Assembly (NCBI GenBank): GCA_028023455.1
Contig: JAQFVV010012979.1
Location: 62,001-126,000 of the forward strand
Length of the DNA stretch: 64,000 bases
Reading direction: 5' to 3'
From: Epiperipatus broadwayi
Lineage: Eukaryota; Onychophora; Udeonychophora; Euonychophora; Peripatidae
Shown: piece after piece, positions 48,373 to 60,235 of the stretch
How positions within the stretch are numbered: the first letter of the stretch is position 1
Layout: each line of letters opens with the position of its first letter
Made by a program: the position numbers and the translations under genes
The notes under the pieces: model-generated
What the model saw: the letters and a program-made list of their open reading frames with translations, nothing else
Told to the model about the DNA's origin: nothing
Database searches by the model: none

Positions 48373-49496
48373 TGTAACAATAAATAGTCATTTGTCTGTA
48401 ATATTAATTTGTGGGATTCAGTAGCAATATTAAAATGTGAGAAGAGATAAACTTTTCTAGATGAATTTTCAACTGAATAAAGTAAAAGAGTTTCAGTTTT
48501 GGTCATTTGATTGAAATGATTAAACTCAACCACACAACTTCACTACTGGGGTATTCAAACAGTACATAACATCCTAAGTAACTAACAATGTGATGGTGAT
48601 TACTATTATTATTATGGGAAAATTTATAAAATTTATGTTAATCAACAGCAGATTTATTATACATTTAAAACAAATACATTTTTGTAATGATACAAATAAA
48701 ATATAATTAAGAATAATAAAAAGTTTAGCACTTATACTACTATTTTATATTTAGATATAAAAAAGCATATCTTTCGATTTTAATGCATAATTTTATATAT
48801 GAATATAGATTAAAATATATAACTTTACAAGAAAATAGTGCAGCCTCTTTTTTCTTTTAATATAATGAGCAATCTAAAAGCTAAAAGTAACTGTATTCTC
48901 TGTAACCTTAGAAGTATAATATCTTCACCACCAGTGGTATAAACAACATCATACCTTTACTGATAGCATTTTAATCCTCATATGACAACTTGGATTAAAT
49001 GATGACTTTTATCATCTAGTTAATAAGTGCAAGATGGACAGTGAGATAAGATAGTTATGGACTAACAAAATAAGAAAGTCCTAATCCTAAGTTTTTATAT
49101 AGTATACACTAAATAAAAGCAACAACACCTCCTGAAAACTATATATGAACAATTCTCATATATCAGTAAATGAAAAGAATATAGTGGACCACTTACTTTT
49201 TGAGCTTTCAGTGGTTTTAAGCATTCCTTCATTGATGTTTTAGAAAACAAAGAGTGAAATTTGAAATTAGTCTGATTTAAATATGATGAAAATCATTTTG
49301 AAATTACATCTGAATATTTCAAGAATAAAAATGGTGACTTACATTTAAAAAATATCATAATATTAATGAAAATTTGACAATAAGATATTGCTTTTATCCT
49401 CTAAATATTCAGTTGTAATTCCAGAATGATTAAACTGTTTTGCAATGTTTAGCGCCATACTAAATTTTAAAAAAATGACCTGAGATCAATTTTCAC
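48373..49496. other. No recognised feature
   Basis: AT-rich, non-coding. Confidence 0.5.
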
Positions 49497-49513
49497 AATA
49501 ACTTCAGTTTTAA

Positions 49514-49989
49514 ACCACCAAACATCATATGATCACCATTTCCTATGCTTGCTCATAACTGTTATTAAAACAGGCAAAACTCTCCATACAGTAGTGCCAC
49601 TCAGTGCAAGTCAGAGTAATCAATGGATGCCAGAAGGCTTGTGCATAAAATCCCTATCTAGTGCCTACTCATTCAATATCTCAAAACTAGTATCTGGCTT
49701 GTGGCCTTTATCAGTGGGGAGCCTTAGATCTGGGAGCACTACACCTAATATCTAGGTGCAGTGCTCTCAGATCCAAGGCTCCTCACTGACAAAGGCCACA
49801 AGACAGAGATCTTAAGATCTAGGTACAGCACTCTCAGATCTAAGGCTCCTCACTGACAAAGACCACAAATCAGAAGCTAGTCATGAGTAGGCACTGGATA
49901 GGAATTTTATGCACAAGCCTTCTGGCATCCATTGATTACTCTGGTTTGCACTGAGTGGCACTACTATATGAAGAGTTTTTGCCTGTTTT
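49514..49989. mobile_element. Family A foldback element, copy 3
   Basis: A perfect 17-bp duplication AATAACTTCAGTTTTAA flanks it (49497-49513 and 49990-50006). Both arms match copies 1 and 2. The right arm contains an internal tandem duplication of about 75 bases: the CTCTCAGATC...CTCACTGACAAAG block occurs at 49764 and at 49831. All ribozyme cores here are mutated (CTGATAA and CTGACAA), so this copy should not self-cleave. The frame at 49549-49755 is arm sequence. Confidence 0.85.
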
Positions 49990-50006
49990 AATAACTTCAG
50001 TTTTAA

Positions 50007-51862
50007 TAATGTTAGAGCAAAATGCTATATATTGACAAAAAAAGAAAAAAGGAATGAAAAAATAAAGCTAAGAAAAGTAGTGATTTCCATTAAAAAGTAA
50101 AGAAAAGAAAAAAAATTTAACTTATCATTAACTAAGTTTAAAATTACATCTTCATTAATAATTTCTTACATGAGATAATTCATAGGATCAAAACTTACAA
50201 AAAAGTACAGTAAAAATTTATCATATTTTGTTATACCACAGAAGTTAAAAAAAAATCTCAAGGCATCTATAAGAAAAAAGATTCATCGTAATAAAATATG
50301 CAAAATAAATTATTTCCAGAAGGTGAATATAAAGTTGTAATCATAACAATTGGCTTCTTGCCTAACCAAAACTAGAAATTGAAGTCCACTATCTACCAAT
50401 GATAAAATGATCTCCTCTCTGCATTTTATAATTTTTGTGGCATTAGTGATACTATCTTGTCATATTTATTATTCTATAGGTAATATAATTTATTTACATA
50501 TAGCTCATTTGCTAGATGTAGATTTGAAAAATAATGAGATGCAAGATGTGGCAAAACTACTGACTCCACAGCATTAGTACCAAAGCATAGGCAACAATCT
50601 GGATTTGATTATTTACCTTCATATAATTTGATGTGTTATACATAACCATATCTTTATTGGTTTTAAGAGTTTATATTGTCACATGGTACTATGCCAGTAA
50701 ATTTTGTGATTGTTTTATTAACTGCAACCTTTCTGTACATCTGATAATCTACCTTAAAATTTACATTGCACTATTTTATAATAGCCTAATTTTATAGATG
50801 CACTTAAAATTATTATTTGTTATACAAACAGACATTAAACCTTTGAGTCTGTAAAATAAGATTGCCTCAAACTTAGATCAGAGCCCTAAAGATGCATTGT
50901 ACATAATTGTCAAATTCACAAATATAATTTATATACTACATGGATATGATAGTACAAAGACAAACACATTAATAAAAAAATCTAAAATAATAATCAAATA
51001 ATAAAAAAATCTAAAATTGAATTATTACCTATAATATATGGTGTTATGTTTATTTTTGTGATGGAGGCCTTGAAATTGCACAATCTTTGAAGTTGTTGAA
51101 TTTATTTTCTAATTACATTTTGCCATTAAAACATTTATGCCTTTATTTCTCTGTTCAATCTAATAAATTGAGCAAAAAAAAATTAAGTGGATTTATTATT
51201 AGAAATTTTTTTTAAAACTCAAATTTTTGTTTGATTTTAACATGTCACACGCCATATTAAAAAGAAAATCGAACCATAGAGAGTGATGGTATTGGCACAT
51301 GCACAGTCCATTTGGGTTTTGCACAATTTTAAAATGAAAAAGAAATTTTAATTTAAAAACAATGAGCAGCAGCTGGCTAACTTTTGCAAAATTTTAAGAC
51401 GTATATAAATCAGGTTAATAATAACAATTTTTATTCTATTTTTTTAATAATATCAATCAATGAATGTTTAAAATCACTGAAAACTCAAAAGAGAGGTGGC
51501 CTATTGTATTCTTTGCATTTGTTGGCATATATGTATCTGTTATACATAGTTTATAGGTGGGTTGTTACTTCCATTTAAATTTCATATGCCTTAAACTATT
51601 CATATCCAATATCTATAATGTACACTGTATAGTAAAAAAAAATAAACAAAAATTAAAATAAAATATAAACTAAAGTCAATTATTGAATAGAAAAATTGAG
51701 CCATACTATCCAATAAACATAGCACTTAAGAAAGTTTGGGACCATAAAATTATTATTTTTAACATTTTGACATATAAAATTTGTGTGGAAGTTACTGAAA
51801 AACCCCAGCAAGATATATATATAAGAGTTTAATTTGTTGGCATGTTATAATGCAAAGTATAA
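50007..51862. other. No recognised feature
   Basis: AT-rich, non-coding. The 64-codon frame at 51384-51578 shows no domain. Confidence 0.5.
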
Positions 51863-51876
51863 ACAATAAATTGAAT

Positions 51877-52013
51877 TGTATTTATATGTTGGATTATTTC
51901 AATCTTCTAATATGAGAATTGAATATTTAAATAAAGTTAATTCATATTAGATGATGGAAATAGTCCAACATATAAATACAACTAAAACACCATTATCACA
52001 AACCTTCAGGAAG
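51877..52013. mobile_element. Family C foldback element, minimal 137-bp copy
   Basis: The perfect 14-bp duplication ACAATAAATTGAAT flanks it (51863-51876 and 52014-52027). The left arm TATTTATATGTTGGATTATT is inverted in the right arm as AGTCCAACATATAAATA, followed by ATCACAAACCTTCAGG at the end. The inner arm parts with CTGAAGAAG are missing. Confidence 0.8.
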
Positions 52014-52289
52014 ACAATAAATTGAATGCTTATATACAATCCAAGCTAAAATACAGGTGGATTCATTCTGTATGTTATCATTTATCGACAGAGTTGCTTT
52101 GGTTTACAACCAGTCACTAAGAATTTTTAATAACGTCTACTTAAATTTCTTCTACATTTGAGCTATCACAATAAATAAATATTTACATTTTGACATATAA
52201 AATACGAATATTACATAAATTTTATTTATATTAAAAATGAATTACATTCTATCTAAGTAAACCTATTATTATAGAGTGCTGAAAACTGA

Positions 52290-52432
52290 AATTATTCCAA
52301 CAGAAGTCAATCTCCGATAACGCGCAATTTCTTAAATATTATAAATCTCCGTGCACTCTACCGCCGGTAAGATTTATAATATTTAAGAAATAGCGCATTA
52401 TCCGACTTCCGTTTGAACAATTCTATCTAAGT
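52290..52432. mobile_element. Hairpin element with GC-rich loop
   Basis: Arms 52290-52348 and 52370-52432 share TTTCTTAAATATTATAAATC exactly and GAAGTC...GCGC imperfectly. The 21-base loop (52349-52369) is GC-rich and holds GTGCAC and CCGCCGG. No second copy in the window. It fits a small MITE or a conserved stem-loop. Confidence 0.6.
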
Positions 52433-53104
52433 ATAAATCTACTTTATAATATTTTCTATTGAATATATCTGGTTGGGTCACACTAGTTATCAACCTGATA
52501 ATATATATATAATTAGAAATCAATGTTTGAAATGACAAATATTTGCATAACTATAGTTGAATAATCTCATTAAGCACATCTGACTGTTATTTCTATAATC
52601 TAGGATTCAAACATAGATAAAACAAAAAAAATATTGTATATAGTTTAATGCACTGGAATAGTAGTGAATTCAAGAGTTAAAGCATTTATAGATTGTTAGT
52701 GAAATAAAATATAGTTTAATCAACTCAAGCTTTTATTGTCAACCTGTCTCTTAATCATCTCATGGTCTCCCAGTCATCTGATCATATAATTATTCCATTG
52801 ATAAAAGTTCTGAAGTCTTAAATAAGATAAAACAATTTTGCTTTAATGTACATCATCATCAAAATTCAAAAACTTGAAATATATTTAAATTAAGACATTA
52901 TTTAAAGCGATATACATACTACTTTAAAATATGTAAACCCCCATGAATAATTGGAAACATAATATACCAAGCCAGCTGAAAGTGATAAAAGATATAGTCA
53001 AAGGAAGAATGAATATGGAAGCAATGTTACACCACACTTACTAATGATAAAGAAATAAACATTTCTAATTCAATAATGCATACAAATTACAGATTATAAA
53101 CAGA
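52433..53104. other. No recognised feature
   Basis: AT-rich, non-coding. Confidence 0.5.
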
Positions 53105-55010
53105 GATGTGATGTGATGTACTGTAGCTTCTCCTTAAACGAAGTCAAAAATCTCTCAGCAATTATGCCCAGAGAAATTTGTTAGCTACTTTATTTTACAT
53201 TTCCCAGTCTAAGTTTTTTCACATTCTGCTCCATCCTATTTCCATAACATAATCTTTGTCAACTCTATGGCCTTTATATCTAAAGCCCCTTTATCTTTTC
53301 CCTAACCCAACATATAAACCAATAATCCACTTTTTGTATAATCACTTTTTTCATATTTATTCTTCCATAACTTCATTATATGTGCTCTTTCTGTTTTCAA
53401 GCATTTACATTCAATTAACAGATGCCTAATATTTTCTATTCTTTCTTTACATAATTTACAGACTAAATCACCCATATTTTTCCATTTACATGTATATTCT
53501 CTTGTTGCTAAAGATCCTGTTCGAGCCTTAAACAATAAAGTATGTTCCTTACTATTATCACATATTAACTTGACCCTAATATTCTGTTTATTTATATATA
53601 CATTTAAACACTTTTTACTCTCCATACTAGTTCTCCATCTCTCTAACTCCCTATTCTTTATTAATAAATCTATTCTTTTATTCAATTCCTTATCACTATA
53701 ACACTCAACAATCCTCCTAACACAATCATCCAAATTTTTTGCATACTGCATTACCTTTCTCACCCATCTTGTTACCTGCCTTTTACTCATAACCCAATTA
53801 AATACTATTTTGTCTATTATTTTATTATCCATAAACTGCAATCTATCAAACATTTTCATTTTACTTTTTGCATCTCTCATATGAAAACTTGACCATCCCA
53901 CTTCTCCTTGAATTGCCTCCTTGCTGTCCATACATCTGCATCCAATGCATGTCTTCCTATTTCCCTTTGAACTTTTTCTAAATAATTTAATACATCTTTA
54001 CTAACACATAATGCATCATTACCATATTTTAACCCTGCTACTGCAACTCCCTTCCATATAATTCTAGCTACATCATATTTATTATACGAAAAAACTATTA
54101 ATTTCTTTATCAATCTCTTTCTTTTTTTGCTTCATTTATCAATTTTTTCTCCCATTCATCGAAATAATTTTTCTGATTATTTAAAATAATTACCAAATAA
54201 CTATATCTATTCACCACACTTAATATCTTCCAATAAAAATTCTACATCTTCTCTTTCCCCAGTATTAACAATCATTATATTTGATTTTTCTTCACTAAAT
54301 TTAATCCTCATCTTTTTACCCACCCTTGCACATGTCCTCAGCATAACTTCCATATCTTCTCTTCTTTCTGCACACAAAAATATATCATCCACAAAAAAAG
54401 ACCTGACAAAATATATACTCCCTTACTACCTATTAATGGTATCTCTATCCCTGTTTCTAATCTTTCTATTGCTCTTTCCATTTCACTCAAATACAACACA
54501 AATGAAATAGGTGACATAAGGCATTCTTGCCTTGGCCCCATCCCATTTTTAACTTTAACTGATTTTATATTCCCTAATTTATATATATATATATATATAA
54601 TTATTTTCATATAATTTCTTAGTAATATCTACTAAAGCTTCATCCATTCCCAAATTTGCTAAACTTATCCATAATCTATTTTTATTTACTCTATAATATG
54701 CCTTCTCTATATCTATATAACTCATATATAACTGTTTACCTGAATTCCTACTCATATCCACAAGTTGTGTAACTACAAATAAACTATCTCCTATATGCCT
54801 ATCTAATCTAAACCCTCCTTGCATTTCCCCCACTACATTATTCCCTTCCATCCATTTACAACTCTTCTAGCCACCATACATGAGAAAACTTTATATAAAA
54901 CTGATGTTACCGCTATCGGTCTATACTTATTTAACTTTCTATAATCCTTACCCTTTCCTTTAAATAACAATCTTACTTTTGTATTACTCCAACTATTTTA
55001 ACTATTGGTG
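53105..55010 (-). pseudogene. 5'-truncated LINE: reverse transcriptase to 3' end
   Basis: Minus-strand protein, with frame changes, gives reverse transcriptase blocks in order: YRPIAVTSVLYKVF (about 54.88-54.93 kb), MSYIDIEKAYYRV (54.68-54.72), a GMGPRQECLMSPISFVLYL block near 54.5 where KQGCPLSP is usual, and FFVDDIFLCAERRED near 54.37-54.41, the catalytic box with two aspartates. The post-RT part includes a 209-codon open stretch (53302-53931) with a C-terminal knuckle CKLCKE...HLLIEC, spaced C-x2-C-x8-H-x4-C, as in several LINE clades. At least four frameshifts and an AT-run expansion near 54589 break it. It ends in a (GATGT)n-type tail at 53105-53118. The endonuclease and ORF1 are absent. 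It is the least decayed LINE here. Confidence 0.85.
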
Positions 55011-55774
55011 TCAACATTAGTGCACTCTGGTGGAAATATATTGCATTAAATATATTAGCATTTATGTTCTAAGTGAACAATAATGTACATAAATGTAAAT
55101 AATAGTAATTCAGATGATAATGTAGCATATGAAAATGAGTGATTAATATATTCTCTCCATCATGTTTCTTAATAAAAATTTAAATGTCTTACTTATAAAT
55201 TCTTGATTTAAATCATCATCAGAAATTTAATAAATTTCTGTATAAAGTAAAATTTATTCTTCACAGAACAAAGTTAGTTTTTGATATAATTTAGTTTTGA
55301 AATGGAACTGATCAGTAAATTTTGAATATAAATCTATACAAAAAGTTGTTTACTTTGATACATTTTATTAAGAAAAGTTGATACTATATTATTTATTTTT
55401 TATTATCATTTAGATTATTAATTGTTTTACAATTTCTTACATTTAGCATACTCTTTATCAAAATGTTTATAAAATAATTTTCCTTTTTTTTTTTTTTTTT
55501 TGCAGTCATCTGTTACAGCTCAGGAATGTCAAAGTTCAATATTTTTAGATTGATTTCCAAGTAAAGAAAGTAAAATTAAACGCTCAATTGAATAGGACAG
55601 TGCTTTACTTAACATTTTAGTATTAAAATCATGAATCTTCAAAAACAAAAAACATAATAAAAATAATGTTATTTTCATTATTTTAGTGTGTTTAAATTGT
55701 TAATTTATGTGTTAATTTTATTACATTGCAATCATTTGCAGATTACATAAATATTAAATAAATGTAGTAGACCT
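55011..55774. other. No recognised feature
   Basis: AT-rich with a T run at 55484-55501. Confidence 0.5.
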
Positions 55775-56160
55775 ATATATAATAATGTACTGAACTATTT
55801 CTATCATCTATCAGTAAATGTTGTTGAATGTGTAGAAAATTTTAAACTTTTCAATTACAAATAACTTGTTAGTAATAACACACAAATAGACAATACAGGT
55901 TAGTAATTCCACAATGTTTTAAGTAGTATTTTCCCCAAACTTCTTCAGATGTTACAGGTCTGCAATACCTGAAGAAAAGTGTAGAATAATACTATTCAAA
56001 TTGTGTAATTACTAAGCTGTGCTGTCTATTTGTGTGTTATTATTAACAAGTTGTTTGTATTTGTTATACATTCAACATTTAATAATAGGATGATGGGATT
56101 ATTCCAACATATTTTTACATCTAATAGACTATCATTACAAACCTTCAGGTAAGTAGATGA
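55775..56160. mobile_element. Family C foldback element, fullest copy
   Basis: The left arm (55790-55955) and right arm (55965-56140) are inverted repeats of each other: ACACACAAATAGACA faces TGTCTATTTGTGTGT, and AACTTCTTCAG faces CTGAAGAA. The centre is ATGTTACAGGTCTGCAATAC. It ends ATTACAAACCTTCAGG like the other copies. No duplication was seen. Confidence 0.75.
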
Positions 56161-57375
56161 GTACTTTTATTCTGAGCAACATAAATTAAAATCCTTCTAT
56201 TTTCCCAAAACTTCTAAATCAAATAACTATGGAATTACAAAAATATACATAAAAGTTACAACTCAGTTGAATAATTACAAAATCAATTCAAAATATATTT
56301 GAATTTGTAATATATATTGATTCTCAGCATGGCAAATAAAAAACAAAATATTTGCAATTTTATTCTAAAAGTTCATTTTAAAAATGACAATAGAAAAAAA
56401 CAAGACAACAGTTTTAATGTCAGAACATTTCTAAACAAAAAGTAAAAACATTTAGTCAATACATAATTTTCATAATACACATTTTAATGGAGAAGTTTGA
56501 TTTATCTATAAGCTATATGAATATCTAATAATTTACAATCAATAGATTGTAAATGAAGAAATGTGATTCTATGTTAAAAGTTTATTTAAAAAAAAAAACA
56601 GAAAAATATGGTAACAACTTTAATATCAATGCAGGATTATCTCAGCCATTTGATGTAACGCAATGTGGGGAAAATAATATTGTATTCATAAAACACTCTT
56701 TTATTAAAAAAGTAATTTATTCAACAACTGTATGAATATCAACTTATTTTCAATTCTGTATGATAGATGAAAACAAAATAAATTGATTCTATGCTAAAAG
56801 TTTATTTTTTAAAAAGTAATTATTAAAATAAGGTAAGAATTTAAATACCTGTACAATATTATACTCATTTGATTGTAGCAAAATGAGTGCTTTTTATACT
56901 GTAGTTTTGTATTGAAAAAATTGTCAATTTATTTCATAATTACTCTCATTTGTATATAAAATATATTGAATGTTTATCATCAAAAAAAGAAGAATTTTGG
57001 GGAAATTAACAATTTTATACTAGAATACTGTTTTTGAAACAATGTAAAAAAAAAAAGATTTAACTTTTTATTATGATATATTTTTGTATGTGTAAAATTT
57101 CTTTAAAATCAAATATATGGAAATAATTGATAAATTTATATATATATATATATTTACTTAATTACTATTTTTAAAGCAATAAATTAAACAATTTAAACAT
57201 AGGAAAAGTTTTTAATAGAACTTTTATGAAATGCCATATTTTATTGTTGTAACACATTTCTGTCACTTAGATGTCAAAATTTCTTTGTAATCAAGTAAGA
57301 CACAAATCACAAGGAAAGAGGTAAATCCTAAAGATTTGTTATTCATATAAACTCTTATGCCAACTTCTAATCATG
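56161..57375. other. No recognised feature
   Basis: AT-rich with an A run near 57044. TTGATTCTATGYTAAAAGTTTATTT occurs twice (56566 and 56785), a short dispersed duplication. Confidence 0.5.
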
Positions 57376-59700
57376 ATCACATAAAAATAGATGAAAAGTA
57401 TGAAAAAGTGGAGAAATAAAACAACAAGAGCAAAAAATGCATGGATGTTACTGTTGGGTGATTGGAATACTGTTGTAGAAAAAGGTAAAAATTATTGAAA
57501 ATTATGGTTTTGAAAAAAGTAATAAAAGTGATAATCAGCTTGTGAAATTTTATGAAGAGATCAATTTTATGCTTGCAATGACATGGCTTAAAAATCATAG
57601 AAGATTACACACATTGAAGATTCCAGGTGATGGAGAAAAATATCGGATAGATCATATATTAATACAGAAATAATATAACAAATTTTTACATATGTTGCCT
57701 GGGGATGATTTAACTTTGATCATAATATAGTTATGTCTTAATAGAAGTTGAATTTAAAAAGGATGAATAAAAAGAAAAAGATAAGTAAATTCAATATAAA
57801 TAAATGGAAAGAAAGTTTGTTTTTATATGTGAAAAAATAATAAAAAACATTGATAAATATAAAGAATATATGAATGATTTAGATAAATATTAGTGGGGAA
57901 TTAAAGAGCGAAGATTAAAAATGATAAAAACTGTAATAGAAATTATTCAATTAAGAAATAATAAACAATTTTGCACAACAGAAATTATTTTGAAAATGGA
58001 ATTATGGAAAAAGTGGGAAAATGTCAATAGTGAGGAAAGTCAAAGAGCATATAAGAAAAATAATAATAAACTAAGGAGAGAAAGAGATTTAGCAAAATAA
58101 AAATGACTGAGACAAGAATAAACAGAGATAGAATGCTTCAACAGACAATAAGATATGATTTGGTATTTGATAGAATTAAAAATGTCCCTAGAGAAAACAA
58201 GTAATGGTTAATGAATGAAATAGCTGCTAATAATGAAAGTGATTGTCTGATAAGGATAGATATTGAAAAGAAAAAGAATGTCTTCAATATCTGTTTAGAA
58301 AAGAAAATTATGCAATTAATGTGAGCTTGAAAGTATAGAATATATTGAAGTAGATAAATGAGGTATAAATATATTGACTAAACTAATTAAATAGATTTAA
58401 AAAATGAAAAATGATAAAGCTGTCAGATTTAATATAATACCTATAGAATTTTTGAAAGAGATGAAAGAATTACTATATAAGAAATTGTTGAACTGTGAAA
58501 TTACAAAACAATAAGTTTATCTTGCACTTTAAAAATGTTATTGAGAATTTTAACTCAAACAATTTATGAAAAGTAGAATATTATATTTAAGAGAAATATT
58601 TAGATTTTCAGGGAGCGAAAAGTGCAAGAAATGCTATTAATGTTGTTAGAATGATTGCCAAGAGATATGTTGAAAAAAATAAAGAAATTAGAATATGTTT
58701 TGTAAATTTTGAAAAAGTTATTTGTTAGAATAATCTGAATAAACTTATGACCATCTTGAAAAATAAAAGAGTATTTTGGAAAAAGATAAGATTGGTTTGG
58801 ATATGCGTACTAAGCAAAGAATAAAAAACACTTTGAAGAATTATAGAAAGAGAAGTTAGATAAGGATGACTTGTATGCCACCTGCACTTTTTGTTTATTT
58901 ATAAGGCATGTTAGATAAATATTTAGAATGTGAAGAAGTTAAAGTTAGAAATAGAATATGACTCTTAGAGATGAAGATGAAAAGAATCTCCACAATATGT
59001 TGAATAAAATATGGAATGAAGAATAATGTTGAAAATACCAACTATTTATAGTTAGGAATAATAAAATTCTACAAGTTGAGATTCATGGTAATATAGTTCA
59101 ACAGGTGAATAGATGTAAATATTTGATTAGTTGGTTAGATGAGAATGAAACAAGTGAAGATAAAGTTAAGAAAAGAATAGTATTGAAAGAGAAGACATTT
59201 GTTATGAGAAATAAAATATTTTGTAGACTTGAAAGACAGAATTAAAGAAAAGCTTAATTAAGAGCTGTGTAGAGTGTATTATTATATTATTGTAAAACAT
59301 AAACAATGAATAAAAGAATTAGAAGTATGAAGGCCTTTGAGATATGGCCATGAAGAAAAATGAAGAAAATTAGTTAGATGAATAAAATAATAAATGAGGA
59401 AATTTTGAAAAGAGTAAATGAAAATAAAAAGATTGATTGAGGAAATTAGAGATAGAAAGAAAAACTGGATTGGACATATACTAAGAAATAAGAAGAGTTT
59501 AGTGAAAGATGCTTTGAAGACAATGGTAAAGAGAAACAAGAAAAAAGATAAAGAGAAATGATCTTGCTGGATGATATAAAAGATGTAAAGAGATATGTAG
59601 AATTGAAGGTCTGGACAATGAACAGACCAGAATGGAGAAATGAATAAGCTATGTGACATCTCTGGATCTGTGCTTAGGACAGACCACTGTTGATTGATAA
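57376..59700 (+). pseudogene. Decayed LINE, endonuclease through C-terminus
   Basis: Landmarks appear in order but in shifting frames. AP-type endonuclease: LLGDWNTVVEKG near 57454, then NQLVKFYEEINFML and KIPGDGEKYRIDHILIQK ending near 57672. Reverse transcriptase: KMKNDKAVRFNIIPIEFLKE near 58407, RNAINVVRMIAKRY near 58630, ICFVNFEK near 58700, where a YxD-type aspartate of the catalytic set is replaced. After RT: NRCKYLISWLDENE near 59112, RKKNWIGHILRNKKS near 59455, and LKVWTMNRPEWRNE ending near 59645. Dozens of stops. The order and motifs match APE-type LINEs and differ clearly from the 53-kb family. It is nearly full length for ORF2. The minus-strand frames 57377-57598 and 59282-59659 are its shadows. 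Confidence 0.75.
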
Positions 59701-59889
59701 TGTTGATAACTCTAATATTAAAAAAATGTGTGTTAATCTTTTTAGGATCTTCATTTATACATATAAGCTATTCTAAGCTACACAATAAAGTAAAAATTAA
59801 AAGTTTAAACTTAATCACAAAGTGACTAATATTTTTCTTCAAAGGTTCTATTTAGAAGTCTAAAGGAAAGGTCTACCTTGTAATAGAAT

Positions 59890-60235
59890 AATGTCTACAT
59901 GTGTATGACTACAATATCAAATCCACCAAGGAATTTCAGACGTCCATCACTGGTTTTTCAATGAAATGAATGGTTGAATAGTTAGGTAATAAAATTAAAG
60001 CTTGTCCATTAAAGTTTAAACATTTGCTATTTTAATATAAACTGAGCACTGATTGTATATATGTGGGAGATTATGATCTGGCTCAACAGATGTGTGTTGT
60101 TTCTGCACAAAATAAAAATGTTGGGGAGCACCTATCTTTGTCACACATATACAGTCATGTGTGTTGGTTCTTTGAAATGGAGTGTAGGATGAATATAGAC
60201 CGAAAGTTTTAAGTTCAAATCCTTATATATATATT
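59890..60235 (+). mobile_element. Repeat family S, solo copy
   Basis: AATATAAACTGAGCACTGAT, GTGGGAGATTATGATCTGG, ATGTGTGTTG and GTCATGTGTGTTGGTTC follow the array at 46.8-48.4 kb. It ends with AAGTTCAAATCC, the B-box-like word. It lies directly behind the decayed LINE. Confidence 0.65.

Noticed and set aside
59282-59659. Minus-strand frame of 125 codons with many hydrophobic residues, resembling a membrane protein
   Set aside because: It is antisense to the C-terminal LINE region, whose sense-strand motifs (WIGH, NRPEW) are recognisable.
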